Shown here: positions 22,942-34,347 of the stretch, piece by piece
How positions within the stretch are numbered: the stretch's first letter is position 1
Layout of the letters: every line of letters begins with the position of its first letter
Assembly (NCBI GenBank): GCA_001466705.2
Contig: LATX02000144.1
Location: 868,001 to 932,000, forward strand
DNA: 64,000 bases
Source of the DNA: Moniliophthora roreri
Lineage: Eukaryota; Basidiomycota; Agaricomycetes; Agaricales; Marasmiaceae
Direction of reading: 5' to 3'
Notes under the pieces: generated by a model
The model's input: only the letters and a program-made list of their open reading frames with translations
Database searches by the model: none
What the model was told of the DNA's origin: nothing
Made by a program: the position numbers and the translations under genes

Positions 22942-24440
22942 TTATACATCTTGGACTGAGGCAACATTCACAGCCACAACTAGCCCTGAAACTGTTTGTC
23001 CAGCTTGCAAGTCTGAAGCATGAAATCCTCCATGATTAACTTCCACCGTAATCCCCAAGCCTGCTCGAACAATGATCAATGTCGGTGCAATGCCCTGTCT
23101 GAACATTAGAATAGGTCTTGCTCATAGAAAGATCATCTCACAGCGACATGAACTAACAACGGATGAAGATCCCATCCAACCATTGACTTGTTCGTGTTTA
23201 CTATGCAATCAAGGATTAAAGCGAATGGATAGAGCATCCCTGATTCCAATCTAACTCCATGATCAGCATCAGGTTTCTCGATACTGAAAGTGAAGCAAAG
23301 CATACGTACACCAATGCTGCAATCAAGTTATACCTCGTCGCAGCCTGTTTATCCACTGATATACGAGTGATGAACCATATCCTCCCTGCTAGATTGATTT
23401 GCGTTGTGGTTAGCTCGGGGCAGTAATACGTTGTACGGCGCTATGTCTCGGTACTTACCGACCATTAGCGTTAAAAACACATTCATCGCCGCATTCACAA
23501 TCAGGAATATCCCTATGATCAATCTCGAGCGAGCGAACCACTCGTCACTGATTCCTCCTACGCGGAGATATAGGGCCATAGAAGCCACTCCTAGGACTGA
23601 CGTGATTGAAATTAGTGTGAAACAATGTTAGAAAAACCTCGTGAGAACGAACGGTTGGAAATCGTGCACCCGATGGCAGGTGCTACAATGATGCGCCTTC
23701 TGAACCCCCAGATGGAATAACATCGAAATATCTATTATAATAATTAAGGATGCACGTTCGACATCCGAAAAACAGAATCGCACCAAAACGGTATCGGCGG
23801 CGATACTACGTTGTAAGCCCGTAAGCCTTGACATGAATGATATGTATCCGGACGGAACCTCACTTTGACAGGGACAGTACTGCCATCATCAGTCCGCTGT
23901 CAGGGCAACCAGGTTTGGCATGAGAGTGCAGGTGCCTCCAATGTAAAAGAACTCACTCCATGGTCCTTGTCGTCTTGGAGTTAAAATCGCCATCTTGTGC
24001 ATTGACCCTTACAAACTCGAATTTCATCGAACAGTTCCATATAATCCTCGACGTATTGATGAAAAGACCCATAGTTGCCAGTACGAATAGTATGATCATG
24101 GAGATACGGTGGAGCTGGGTTTCGCGTGTTGGTCCTGGTCGACGGTGTTTGAGAACGTAGAGTGCACCGTAGAATAATGGAATGTATAGCCCTGGTACCG
24201 TTAACTATTAAATGAATTCATTTGGCTTGAAAATAACGTTCAGGTTCACCGTAGAGGAGGAATTGAATCTATAGCACACGAGACGATGAGGTCTTGATAT
24301 ACGACAGACCGTACTGTACTCACCCCGGTAACAATCACCGGCCCAATGACCACGCTCGAAAAGGTTAAGTAATAAGCCAGAGAAAACGAGGTAGTGACTC
24401 TGACGGCGCCAGCATCAAAAGAGTTGTCCGAGTATTCCAT
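22942..24440 (-). CDS. Multi-pass membrane protein with RCY-IWG motif, unknown function
   Basis: This family is widespread in Agaricomycetes and has about seven transmembrane helices; its role is unknown. Nine exons are proposed: 24324-24440, 24250-24268, 23957-24191, 23784-23862, 23638-23731, 23459-23596, 23310-23388, 23142-23250 and 22942-23094, in total 340 aa. Landmarks are MEYSDNSFDAGAV, a 19-nt second exon (IQFLLYG), GLYIPLFYGALYVLKHRR, the hallmark DTVLIFRCYSIWGFRRR, AGRIWFITR, LESGMLYPFALILD, and GIAPTLIIVRAGLGIT at the end. The fifth/sixth exon border is the weakest; it yields a polar stretch where a helix would be expected. The 3' end extends into the CpG-poor island. Confidence 0.75.
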
Positions 24441-25810
24441 GATACACACATAGGAAGAGAGAAGGGAGCGGTCATATATACGAGTTGCTGACTCTATTTG
24501 CAAGTTGGGTTCCTTGATTTCCCGATAGTTGGACAGTTGGACGGCTGTTACATTGATACGTGATGGACTGCGGCCTAGATCGAGTGCTTGGGTAATCCGG
24601 GGAACCGTGAATCCAAGAGACTCTTTTTGGTACCTGCACTTGCATCATTCAACCAATTAATTAATGAGGACCACACCGTGACGTAGAGGCCGTGACAGGA
24701 TAATACATACGATGGTTCGCTGGAGCTCGGTTTCTAACCCCCACATCTTGCATAACCTGTTTTAAGTCTTCAGAAGAAAAGATAGCTACAAAGAAAGCGA
24801 GAGTTGATCCGGAAGCCCCGAGCTCCTCAGGATCACGGATCTTCAGCCCTTTTCATGGCTGAGATTGTGTGTTGACGAAGATGGCAGTCGCGAAGAGGCA
24901 AAAGGCCACGTGAACCTAATCTGTTTGCTACTGTTTACCTACGACTTCAACGTTGCCACGATCATCGATGCTACCGTTATTCCTTCGCTACTGCCATCAC
25001 CAAATCTATTGCTAACGGGTTCTCTCTTCCAGTAGTCAAGTTGCAGCACTCAGCGCCAGCCGAGCTACATCATCGCCACCTTCAAGAGCGACAATCAGCA
25101 TCCCGGGTGTAGGACTCTGTCGTTACTATGGAAAACCTCTGAAGTTTAGCCGCTATTGCTCGAACGCTAGGTTTAGGTACATCTGAAGCGATTGGACGCG
25201 CCGATCATCACGAGTTACTATTGAATACAGTGACGGCGAAAACCTCCAAAAAAGGCAGGTGCACCGAGCTCACGAGCGACTTTGCCTAGTTAATGATCAA
25301 GCCCAATTCCTTCGGCCGCAGACACCCTGTTCCACTCGAATTTTGGTGTTGAGGTACTCTTAGCGCTTCTACTCCTGCACACAGAAAAGAGGATCTGGAA
25401 CCGTTCGGAGCACCTGCCTTTTTTTGGGGGGCTGTCAAATTTCAATCAGAACATCAAGTCTTACTAAGTCAATTGCGCAATTCTCTACACGAGAGACGAG
25501 TATCCGAACCCATATACCCGGGCCTAATAGCCCATACTCTTCCATACTCCATACATCTGGGGCATCCACAAAGCTTTATTTCGGTTTTAAAGTCCTCTGT
25601 GAAAGTCCATATTCCCATTATGGCGTCCACCGAACGGTTTGGGTTATGAGAGTCGGTTCTTGTCTCCTTGGCAACATTATTGAGGAGCAACGGTGGACCG
25701 GCTGGCAGGTGATCACCTCGGAACTCTTGACCGTGTGATGACTAACTAGCTTCTCTTCATAAAAACCGAGTCTCACTATTGCTCTCGGGCTGCCATCGAC
25801 AACCACAACC
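24441..25810. other. Divergent intergenic region
   Basis: Separates the multi-pass protein (minus) from the oxidoreductase fusion (plus). No recognised gene; short frames only. It must contain both promoters. Confidence 0.4.
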
Positions 25811-27872
25811 ATGTCACTCAACGGCTGGCATCCAGGGGAACGAAAAGTTCGTCGCAAGCTAGATTACGACTCCGACCCCTCTACGCGAATGCTATACTCT
25901 ATCATTGCCGGCGACCTGGACCCGCAGCATGCTACCTTCCATTCGACGCGGCTACCTTTCCTACCTATCACCACATTGGACTCTGAAGGGAGACCATGGG
26001 GCTCCATTTTGTCTGCAGATGACGGGAATCCTGGATTTATCAAGCATCCTAGGTATACCGTTCTGACGACACGAGTCAGGATCTGGGACGGTGACCCTTT
26101 GGTTGACAACGCTAGAGCTTACTTTCATCACGATGGATCACTCATCAGTGACGATATGCTTGTTGCCGGAATAGGCATCGAGTTCCCGACACGGAGACGG
26201 AATAAATTTGCGGGGAAGGTTTCGAAACTACTGACGACTGAAGGTAACACCTACGATATGGAGTTTTTTGTGAATGAATCCATTGGGTATGTCTTTATCT
26301 TTATCATCATGGACTTGATTGTGAACTCTCGGCTAATTTTTCGTACTAGAAACTGTCCTAAATACATCAATGCTCGAGATCTGATTCCACATCCTGATAC
26401 CTCACCACATATCAAGTACAAAATACCCCATCTGACTCGCCAAGATCGTCTCCCTCAGGAGATCGTTGACTTCATTCATGAAGCTGACACTGTCTTCCTA
26501 GGGACAGTATACGCCGCAACCGACGAAAAGGAACTTTACCCTTCACACGTTGGAATGAATCAAAGAGGAGGTCGTCCAGGATTTGTTCGAGTTTCACCGG
26601 CAGATGGTCGCACATTAGTTGTCCCCGACTACTCAGGTGCGTACAACTCAGATATCCAAATGTGGCCTTTGCTGAATCCAGATCTCAGGAAACCGAATCA
26701 TGACTTCATTGGGAAACATAGAAGAAACCCCTTTAGCCGCCCTCACCTTTATTTCGTTCGAGTCTGGGGATATCCTTTATCTCACCGGGACTGCGCGGAA
26801 TCTCTTTGGCGCAGATGCACGAAACGTCATGGCTTTGCAGAACCAGTTGACCAAGATATATGTGACTGGCTTTGTATTCGTGGAAGATGCACTCACTGTG
26901 CGACAAAGGCCAGGAACGCTTCCTGAGCGCAGTCCATACAGCCCTCCCATCAAGTTTCTGATTGAGGAGTCCTCCAACTTGAAACTGTTCGGCGACGTTT
27001 CGCCTAAAACAGTTCTGTCACGAATCGAGCTCCACAGCTCTACTATTGCGACATTCACATGGGAGTCATCAAGGGAGCTGGAGATCAAGCCAGGGCAGGC
27101 CGTAATCTTGGACCTCACACCTTTCCTGGGGTCTATGAGGTATCAGCATATGGCTCCTCAAAAACCCAGCTCAGTGAATGACGACCGTATTCGAACATGG
27201 ACCGTCTCCTCAGCACACATCGCGGGTGCAACCCGAACATTCTCTCTTACCATCAAATTGAAACCCGGTGGCGCAGTCACAACTGCCCTTTTCTCGATTG
27301 CCCATAAATTGCTTGAGGTGAAGCCCGAGATTCTTGATGACGCACGGCCTTTGGAGCTGAGTGTCGGAGTTTTGGGGGTTACTGGAGAGTTTGGATTACC
27401 GGATATAGATGCCACTCCTTCCAAAGTGAAAAAGTTCCTCTGGATCTCTGGAGGTATTGGTATCACGCCTTTCTTAAGCATGCTGAAAGGCATCGCTGGA
27501 GTTGCCGCAACTTCGTCGGTGTATTGGGACATTGCTCTCATTCTATCGACAAGGGAACCTGACGCCTTAATACCCCTCATAGCAAGCGTATCTAAAGAGC
27601 TGAAACCCGTACAAGAACGGGTAAAGCTCAACGTCTTTGTCTTTTTCACGAGTGGCAATGTATCATCCCCCACGGAGTCCTTCGCTACGTTGAATCATTA
27701 TCAGGGGCGTCTCTCGGCAAGTTTCTTCACGGAGAATGAATCGCTTTCGGATGTTACAGAACGAGAGGTTGTCTTATGCGGTACACCTGAGTTTGAGCAG
27801 GTGGTAGTCGATGGGCTTGGAGCTGTAGGCGTTTCCTCCAGCAGGATACGACGAGAGAAGTTCACGTACTGA
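25811..27872 (+). CDS. PNPOx-like / FAD-NAD(P) oxidoreductase fusion
   Basis: Exons 25811-26286, 26350-26636 and 26689-27872 give 648 aa from an ATG in good context (ACAACCATG). The first 370 or so residues resemble the pyridoxamine-phosphate-oxidase-like FMN split barrel, with STRLPFLPITTLDSEGRPWG, HVGMNQRGGRPGFV, VVPDYSGNR and LGNIEETP, a pattern found in fungal flavin enzymes of this fusion type. The second half is ferredoxin-reductase-like: a flavin-domain segment with RTWTVSS, then LWISGGIGITPFLSMLKG for NAD(P)H binding, and VVLCGTPEFEQVV near the C-terminus. It lacks a clear Cys-rich 2Fe-2S domain at the end. Likely a cytosolic NAD(P)H-dependent flavoprotein; substrate unknown. Convergent with the GH5 gene. 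Confidence 0.82.
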
Positions 27873-28035
27873 AGGATCGGCGTTTAATCGTTCGATAGTC
27901 ATAGTTCACTTATGTAGGCGTATATCTGGCATATTTGATCGCTTTGATTACTTGCTATTCTCGAGGAAATGAAATGCTATTCATTCACTCTAAACTGGAA
28001 GTACCGTTTCGTTTCAAATCTAACACAAGAGTCCA

Positions 28036-29890
28036 TCAGTCTTGATCAACTGCAACTAGTCGATGAGTCTTACCATCCGCATGAATATGGGGCCTGATAG
28101 CAGGAGCCCAAACCGTTTCAAACGCGCTAAGAGGACCAGGTGTCAAAGCGGGTCTTCAATATCATTCAATATGACTCACTTTGGTTCTCCGAGGTCATTC
28201 AGGGTCCCAGGCTCCAAGCTGCCAGTATCAGTTCCGCAGCATGGAGAAAATGTCCCCCAGACTGACAGTTGAAAGGTCAATTACTTGACATATAGACTAT
28301 TACAAGTTCGCGAAAAAAACACTTACAAGGACCTGCAGCCCATGCTGTCCAGCCAATCCAAACATCGTTATCCTCCAGGAAAGTGAGCAAATCATCGAGC
28401 GCCTATTAGGACCAAGTAATGATTAGATATCGACTACTCAAGAGTAACGACGACGATTTAACTTGTCTGCATCCATCATTGTTACCACCTCCAAACTCGG
28501 TGAGCATGGCCCTGAATGGTGGGAGTCAGCAATCATGATACAGACACGCAAGAAGAAATTCACTTGAGGTTGTTTTCCTGCAACCAAGCTGTCACGGCGG
28601 CGAGGTTAGATGGACCTGGGAGTTTCCGTTAGTGGTGAAGTCGAGTGCGTGGTATGTCAGCGATTAGTAAGTCACCTGGTTGAGTGCATTCGGCGTGTCC
28701 TCCGGAAAAGTCTTCATCTGCGCCATAAGTATGTTCAGCGAACGTCTAACCAGGTTGAAAAGCCGTAATACCTAGATACTGCAAAACGAATCATTATTAC
28801 GGATCCTTTATCACGACATGACAGACTTACTTCGTGGATGTCAATGCCTGTATTGTTGAGTGGATCGACCAGCTTGTTTAGGAAATCACTGGACGGTGCA
28901 TCGGGTGCGGCTTGAGTCCAAGAGTGACCACCTGTGAAAGCGTTTCCTGGTGCTATGATGAGTTATTCAGCGCCAGTAGACCGGATACCATCAATAGCAG
29001 CCTGGTTATTTGCCAGCACAAGCTCGGTCGGCTATAAAGATTCTGATGAGTTTCACATCTTAACCTTGAATAAAAAGAAAAAGCGACATACCATATCGTG
29101 AGGCTCATTGTTTATTCCGAATATAACAAATGGATTGTCGACGAAACGGTCCGCGAGCTCCGTCCAAAAGTCTTGGAACTGCTCGGTGGTAGCTGCTGTA
29201 GGATCTGAGCTGTTACCGATTACCTATCGTGAAGCGAATTGAATGTTTGCTGATCGGTGTGAGGGGTGAATAGTACTAACACTTCCGCTGAACGGTTGTC
29301 CAGATGGGTCGCTGATGGAAAGTCAGTGTCAAAATCGTCGTAGAGGAGGAATATTGCTCGACTTGTAACGCATATAATTGTGAGGATCCAGAATAGTGTA
29401 CGCCTTCTTTTCCGTCGTGATGTAATTTACTGCGTCAGCGAATTCGGAGAAATACTGGGAGACGCTTAGAAGGCATGCTCAGGACTGAGAATAACTTGCC
29501 ACTCACGGTCTCATTAAACGTGCTTCCCAAACCTGTCTCAAGAGGACACATGCGTTCCATAAGGAAGGTGACACGGAATAGGTTGATCTTTTCCTCGTCT
29601 ACGAAGATGTCTACCGTAGTCTGTTTGTTGCAGTGGTTCGGTCAGAAAGAGAGGTCGAATTGAAGAACGCTTTCGCCGCACCTTATTGATGAATGCATAG
29701 TCAACGCCGAACTGTCCAGGCAAGTTTTGGGCCCCGAATTCGCCTCCAGACTGTAGAACTAGTGAGTGCAGGCGCAAACGAGGCTATGAGGTGTTCCTAC
29801 TTCATTAACGCCGGCGTAAATGATTTTTGCCCAGGCAGAGATTGATACTGAGACGAGCAAAGCGAGGATGAATAGTTTTTGAGATATCAT
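28036..29890 (-). pseudogene. GH5 endoglucanase gene with in-frame stop
   Basis: A secreted GH5 cellulase gene of 14 exons (375 codons): 29801-29890, 29682-29750, 29507-29620, 29363-29454, 29281-29311, 29092-29223, 28831-29031, 28772-28778, 28676-28717, 28564-28615, 28463-28511, 28327-28402, 28180-28261, 28036-28126. All phases agree. Signal peptide MISQKLFILALLVSVSISAWA, GVNESGGEFG, LDPHNYMRYNDPSG, the acid/base Glu in GINNEPHDM, LIIAPGNAFTGGHSW, the nucleophile Glu in MLTEFGGGNN and the tail FSPCCGTDTGSLEPGTLND are all present. Codon 199 is TAA (28963-28965), where relatives have Gln before LIIAPGN; a single CAA to TAA change explains it. The predicted product would stop before the nucleophile, so it should be inactive unless the base is a sequencing error, allele-specific, or bypassed. 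No other damage was found, so the break looks recent. Confidence 0.85.
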
Positions 29891-31593
29891 GACTCGTGAA
29901 GGGGCGCAGATGACTTGAAGTTGAAATCATATTTCCTGAATTCGTGCTTAAATAAAGAATCCGTGGGTGAGGAATATCCTATTCTGAGTGCCATGAGCTG
30001 GAATAGCTGAAGGCGAGGATACTCCGAGGATGTGATTTGACTATTTCCACAGGCTTTCCACATGTACTGCTTAAACCTCGGTGGTTGTCGTTAACGTCGA
30101 GATGGACAAAAGCGGCGAAACACCTGACTTGAGGCTCGCCTGCTGTATTGACAACCTGAGCAACCGATCGTGGTTCTGAGGCGAGGAATGGATACTTCTG
30201 TAGAGCAACGGGCTGTGGTGCACGCACCGCCTGAACCATATTTAGCTCAAAAATCCCAGAAGGAAGAACAAAATCCTGGAGATCATGGTGGTTATATAGA
30301 AAGCAACGTTGCGCGGCAACGTGATGTCACTAGTCACGTTACTGCACAGCCACTTATCTTTCTTTACTCCTTGACCATCACTTGGTTCGACTGGTGTGCC
30401 GCATCGTCCGGAAAAGTGGCAGAATAGTTGCAGTTTGACGAACAGCAGGACAATCTCTGGTGTGTTGCATCGATATCTCCAGTTTCTTTTTTCTTTTGGC
30501 CGCTCAACCACCTCCGTTATGGGCTCTTATTTATTGTCAAGATTTGAGAACACGTATTCGCTGCCTCTTTCGATGTATCCTATGGTCTTAGGAGCTGCGA
30601 ATTCTGTATTATACCTATCGTGTACTGGGACGGATGGTATCCAACACAGAAACCATCCCTTTTACCAGCCTTTTTCTGGAACGCCGGCCCACATGCCTCA
30701 CGGTGAATTCTGCAGCAGATGAGGGGACAAAGACTCGACGGCGTACGAGCAAGTGCTAGCGCTAACATGTATCCATGTTGCACCACTGACATTGTCTTTT
30801 GTGGCAGCTGTCGCTTTTGAAGACTCATCAAGCAAATTGCTGCTTCTTCGACCTCTTAATATACAGACGCCGGATGTCGCTTTTCCTGCTATCATATCAA
30901 AAATGCTTAAGTTGCGCTATGGTCTCTGCGGTATGTATTAACCCTGTATTTTGTGTTCTGCTTTCTGAAAATTTGCGTACTCTGCTCTCGCTCATAGTTG
31001 TTGGAAAACCTTTCCATGCGTCCTCATCCGTACCCAATCGCTGCCAAACGCGTTAACTGCATGTCAAACCAAACAACGAACGATCAAGTTTTAGCAAGAA
31101 CACTCGCTGCTCGCTCACATACTTGTCCTCGTTATCACGTGTGGTGGGTAGACGTTGGCTCGGTCAATGGATGCATCGATTCTAAGAGATAGACGAGCCC
31201 TACCTCATCAGACAGCGTATAGCCTTACTCGATAGCTGACAGGATCTTTCTTTGCCGCCGCCTCCACCCATTTACGGGCTGTCGTCTTTCAAGTGGGATG
31301 GTGTGGTGATATAGCTCTGCCGTAGCACAACGAAATCGGCTGTGCGGATTTGACATATTGTACCGGAGCAAGGTAGCGCGAACGTTGTAGACACATCACT
31401 CTTACACAGATTTCATGTAAGGCGCCTGGATAGGCACCGACTGATTAGGTCTTACAGTTCGGCTAATCTTGCCACATAGATAGCATACCATTTGTCTTTA
31501 ATCACCACGATCCTTGTGGGTTACCGATATCGCCTGCCACCCTCCCTAGGGGCATTATTCCGGTTTAGGCGTGCTGGACGCCTTAGATTCCAC
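29891..31593. other. Intergenic, 1.7 kb, no gene recognised
   Basis: Contains the presumed promoter of the GH5 gene on its left side. Short frames on both strands lack domains. No repeats were obvious. Confidence 0.45.
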
Positions 31594-31694
31594 GGCCAAT
31601 TAGCTCAGTCGGTTAGAGCGTCGTGTTAATATCATTAACGACTACCATCTGTGATATTACGCGAAGGTTTCGGGTTTGATTCCCACGTTGGCTA
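31594..31694 (+). tRNA. tRNA-Ile (AAT), intron-containing, possibly weakened
   Basis: GGCCAAT pairs with GTTGGCT using two wobble pairs. D arm TAGCTCAGTCGGTTAGAG, anticodon loop TTAATAT with AAT, then an intron of about 27 nt before the 3' stem CGCGA. The T loop reads TTTGATT instead of TTCGATC and the T stem is only partly paired, so this copy may be losing function. Confidence 0.65.
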
Positions 31695-32270
31695 CTTCAC
31701 TTTCCGCAGTGCTTTTTTGTTACCTTACTACAAAAATCCGTACTCCTTGAAACAAAAAGTAATGAGAGAGACGTGGAGTAAAGTTGAACAGCTCCGCCTG
31801 CGAATAGAACTGCAACCTAAAAATGGTTTCAAGGCCTAAAAAGACACATAGACACACTCTATCTGTATATTGTCGTATATGGGTGAGGCTAGACGTGTGG
31901 CATTCCCATCACATCACATGTCCGCGTCATCCGGGCCGATATCAACACCGTAACCGAATTATTGTATCCGAACCCCTTGACCCTGAACAATTTAGCCGAT
32001 TTGTTTTTGTCCACTCTTGAATCCCATCCAGTCCTTGTCTTCCCTCCTTGGCTGACCGAACGCATTGTTCCCCCAAGTGAGTAGTACTTCTTACTAATTA
32101 AACTATCTGTAGACTTGTTTTTGATGGCTGATCACGGGCGGTCGGTTTAAAAGGCAGGCGAATCGGCATCAGTGACGTGGATAAGGATACCGCCCAGGAG
32201 ACCAAATTTTAATCTTTCCTTTTCTTTTTTCCCCCAACGACCGCCAGCTCATCACCACCCAGGATTCAAG
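31695..32270. other. Intergenic / 5' region of orphan gene
   Basis: No gene recognised. The right part (about 32170-32270) is open in the downstream frame, but it is a pyrimidine-rich leader and more likely 5' UTR. Confidence 0.4.
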
Positions 32271-33548
32271 ATGCTCAAGCATAAATCCTCTGCTATTCAC
32301 ATATCCCAACTTTCGAAATCCGAGTTGAACTCGCCATCGTCGAATACCACGTTCCTTACAACTACCAATCACGCACAGGAAGAACCGCTATTCACACAGC
32401 CAAGGAAGAGAGAGCGGACAGAGAGTTGTGTTACCATCAAGGGCTCTTCGCACTCTCGCTCCCAGTCGCAGAGTAAAAAGGAGAATGGCAAGGAGAATGG
32501 GAACAAGTTGAAGAAGCGAGGTAGAGATGCAGACGGAGAAGCAGATAAGAAGAGACGCAAGACGTCGTTGGAGGACCAGGTGTTGGAGGACAAGGCGTCG
32601 GGTGAGAAGAGCGTCGTACCTTTCCCATCCGAACCCCAATCTCAACCCAAGAAATCCGCCACAGCCGCATCGGCACCCGTGTTGATGCCCACACGAGCCG
32701 CGCCTTCTGTCCCGGTTCTCACTATCTCTCAACCCCGAACCCCTTCCCATACCCACACTCATTCAAAGTCCAACTCCCAATCCCGAATACCGGTTCGCAC
32801 GCATTACAACTTCCACACCCCATTCCAGCCTTTCCCGTCCTCTTACATATACAACCCGCCGACGACAACACCGGGTCCATGGAAAGACCAATGGGGTAAC
32901 ATCCACCCCACCGCTTCTGAATTGGATCTCACGATCGAATTCTACAAAAAGTCACCCTTTTTTGACGTTTGGGATCTCGACGCCGGCACCGGCAGTGAGG
33001 AAGTATGGATAGGTATACCCGCCCGAGCGCATCTCACACCCCCGCCCAAATGGAAGGGTACTCTGGCACCCGAACCAGACGTTCGTTTCGTAGGCATTGA
33101 ATGCCAATCGTTTGAATACTCGGGTTCGGGTTTGGGAGTGTTTGATCCAGAGTATGTTGTTCGATATACGGGGCATTCGTGTCCTTCTTCATCAAGTACG
33201 CCCGATTTGCAGGGAAAGGGTGTGTTGGTGACTAAAAAGTGGTCCAAGAAGCCTCCTGCGCAGGGTAAAGGACGGATTATCACTTCTTTACCCGGCCGCC
33301 AGTATCTTCCTTCCGATTCTCTGGTTGGCATTGATTCCGAGGATGAGGATACCGTTCGGGGCGGGTGGTATTTCCGCTTTGTTGTGCCGGTACCCATGTC
33401 CCTCATACGCGCTGGGAATGCGAGAGCGTTTACAGTTGAAGTTCGGCTTGCTTTAGGCGAAGAGGGAGAAGAGCTGTTGGTAGCAGAGAAGGAGATGGTT
33501 GTTAGTCATTTGAAGACGGAAGAGGAGATGAAAGGGAGGGTTCTTTAA
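32271..33548 (+). CDS. Orphan protein with disordered basic N-terminus, probably nuclear
   Basis: A single uninterrupted frame, unusual in this intron-rich window. The frame is open from 32172, but the first 33 codons read through a leader-like pyrimidine tract; MLKHKSSAIH at 32271 is the better start, giving 425 aa. The N-terminal half is rich in Ser, Lys, Pro and Thr with clusters such as KKRGRDADGEADKKRRK that look like bipartite nuclear signals, then a Pro/Thr/His stretch. The C-terminal half (from about PWKDQWGNIHPTASELDL) appears folded, with FYKKSPFFDVWDLD, EVWIGIP and GGWYFRFVVPVPMSLI. I do not recognise a family. Confidence 0.7.
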   Translation: MLKHKSSAIHISQLSKSELNSPSSNTTFLTTTNHAQEEPLFTQPRKRERTESCVTIKGSSHSRSQSQSKKENGKENGNKLKKRGRDADGEADKKRRKTSLEDQVLEDKASGEKSVVPFPSEPQSQPKKSATAASAPVLMPTRAAPSVPVLTISQPRTPSHTHTHSKSNSQSRIPVRTHYNFHTPFQPFPSSYIYNPPTTTPGPWKDQWGNIHPTASELDLTIEFYKKSPFFDVWDLDAGTGSEEVWIGIPARAHLTPPPKWKGTLAPEPDVRFVGIECQSFEYSGSGLGVFDPEYVVRYTGHSCPSSSSTPDLQGKGVLVTKKWSKKPPAQGKGRIITSLPGRQYLPSDSLVGIDSEDEDTVRGGWYFRFVVPVPMSLIRAGNARAFTVEVRLALGEEGEELLVAEKEMVVSHLKTEEEMKGRVL

Positions 33549-33784
33549 GGTTTTCTTTGTTTATGTTCTCTCTTTCTTTTGCTTTTTCTTTTTTTGGTTA
33601 CGACTTGTTACGCACACTCTTTGCTATCGTCTCGTACACTTACCTTCATTCTAATACCGGTCATATTGATACCATACCATACCTACATGATTATTGTTAA
33701 TATCATAAACATATGGATATGTCATTTCGACGAATGAAAAGGCATTGGGAACTGCTATAAAAACCTTTGTGATTGGTTTGATAA

Positions 33785-33884
33785 TGGCCAACGTGGGGAT
33801 CGAACCCAAGACCTTCGCGTAGTATCACCACTATTATGCTGCTAGATATTAGCACGACGCTCTAACCAACTGAGCTAGTCGGCC
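33785..33884 (-). tRNA. tRNA-Ile (AAT), intron-containing
   Basis: On the minus strand GGCCGAC pairs with GTTGGCC, discriminator A. D arm TAGCTCAGTTGGTTAGAG, anticodon loop CTAATAT with AAT, an intron of about 26 nt, 3' anticodon stem CGCGA, and T loop TTCGATC. The outermost T-stem pair is imperfect. This is the best of the four tRNA-Ile-like copies in the window. Confidence 0.85.
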
Positions 33885-34347
33885 ATACCATCACTCCTTG
33901 GGTACTGATGCTGTGGCCGGGCTACATACATACTAGCTCGGAAAGGCTGCCTAGCGCTTCTTTCTCCGTAGCTATCACCTCACCGCTACAGGAGGTATGA
34001 GATTCTATCCTGCATATTCCATACTGATCTCTACAAACACAGGGATACAGGCAACTGTCTTCGGTCTTCTTTTCGAAGCCTGCAAAAAAAGACCGCTGAA
34101 CGGTAGGCTGCTGGGTGACAAGTCCACGTTCACAACTTTGATATCTGTTCATGAGGCTTCGGATACTAGCTGATATACTAGTACGGCGAAGAGAGGTTTT
34201 AGAACCGCAGGTATGATGGAGAAAGGGAGGTTTATTTTCATTAAACTAATTTACCCTTGAACAACTTGGCAGATGGAAGCTCTGAGAACCGTACCGGTGA
34301 GTTGTACCCTTTGCTCTAGCCTCGACCCCAGAGCTTTCTTACGGCGC
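33885..34347. other. Spacer between tRNA-Ile and the P450 array
   Basis: No gene recognised; includes the presumed 3' UTR of the first P450 gene. Confidence 0.4.

Larger units (their letters stand above)
20610..23045. other. CpG-depleted island
   Basis: By eye, CG dinucleotides almost disappear over about 2.4 kb while TG and CA remain common; both flanks have ordinary CpG content. The stretch includes the mucin-like membrane protein gene, a decayed tRNA-Ile and the last exon of the neighbouring multi-pass protein. In basidiomycetes this pattern is expected from long-term cytosine methylation of repeated DNA, which turns CG into TG or CA. Confidence 0.7.

Noticed and set aside
28036..28064. 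A 24-nt intron at the end of the GH5 gene (GTAAGACT...TTGCAG)
   Set aside because: Too short to splice, and the frame reads straight through to the same stop codon.
32388..32762. Minus-strand frames over the orphan gene
   Set aside because: They are the complement of Ser/Lys/Pro-rich codons and show no protein-like features of their own.
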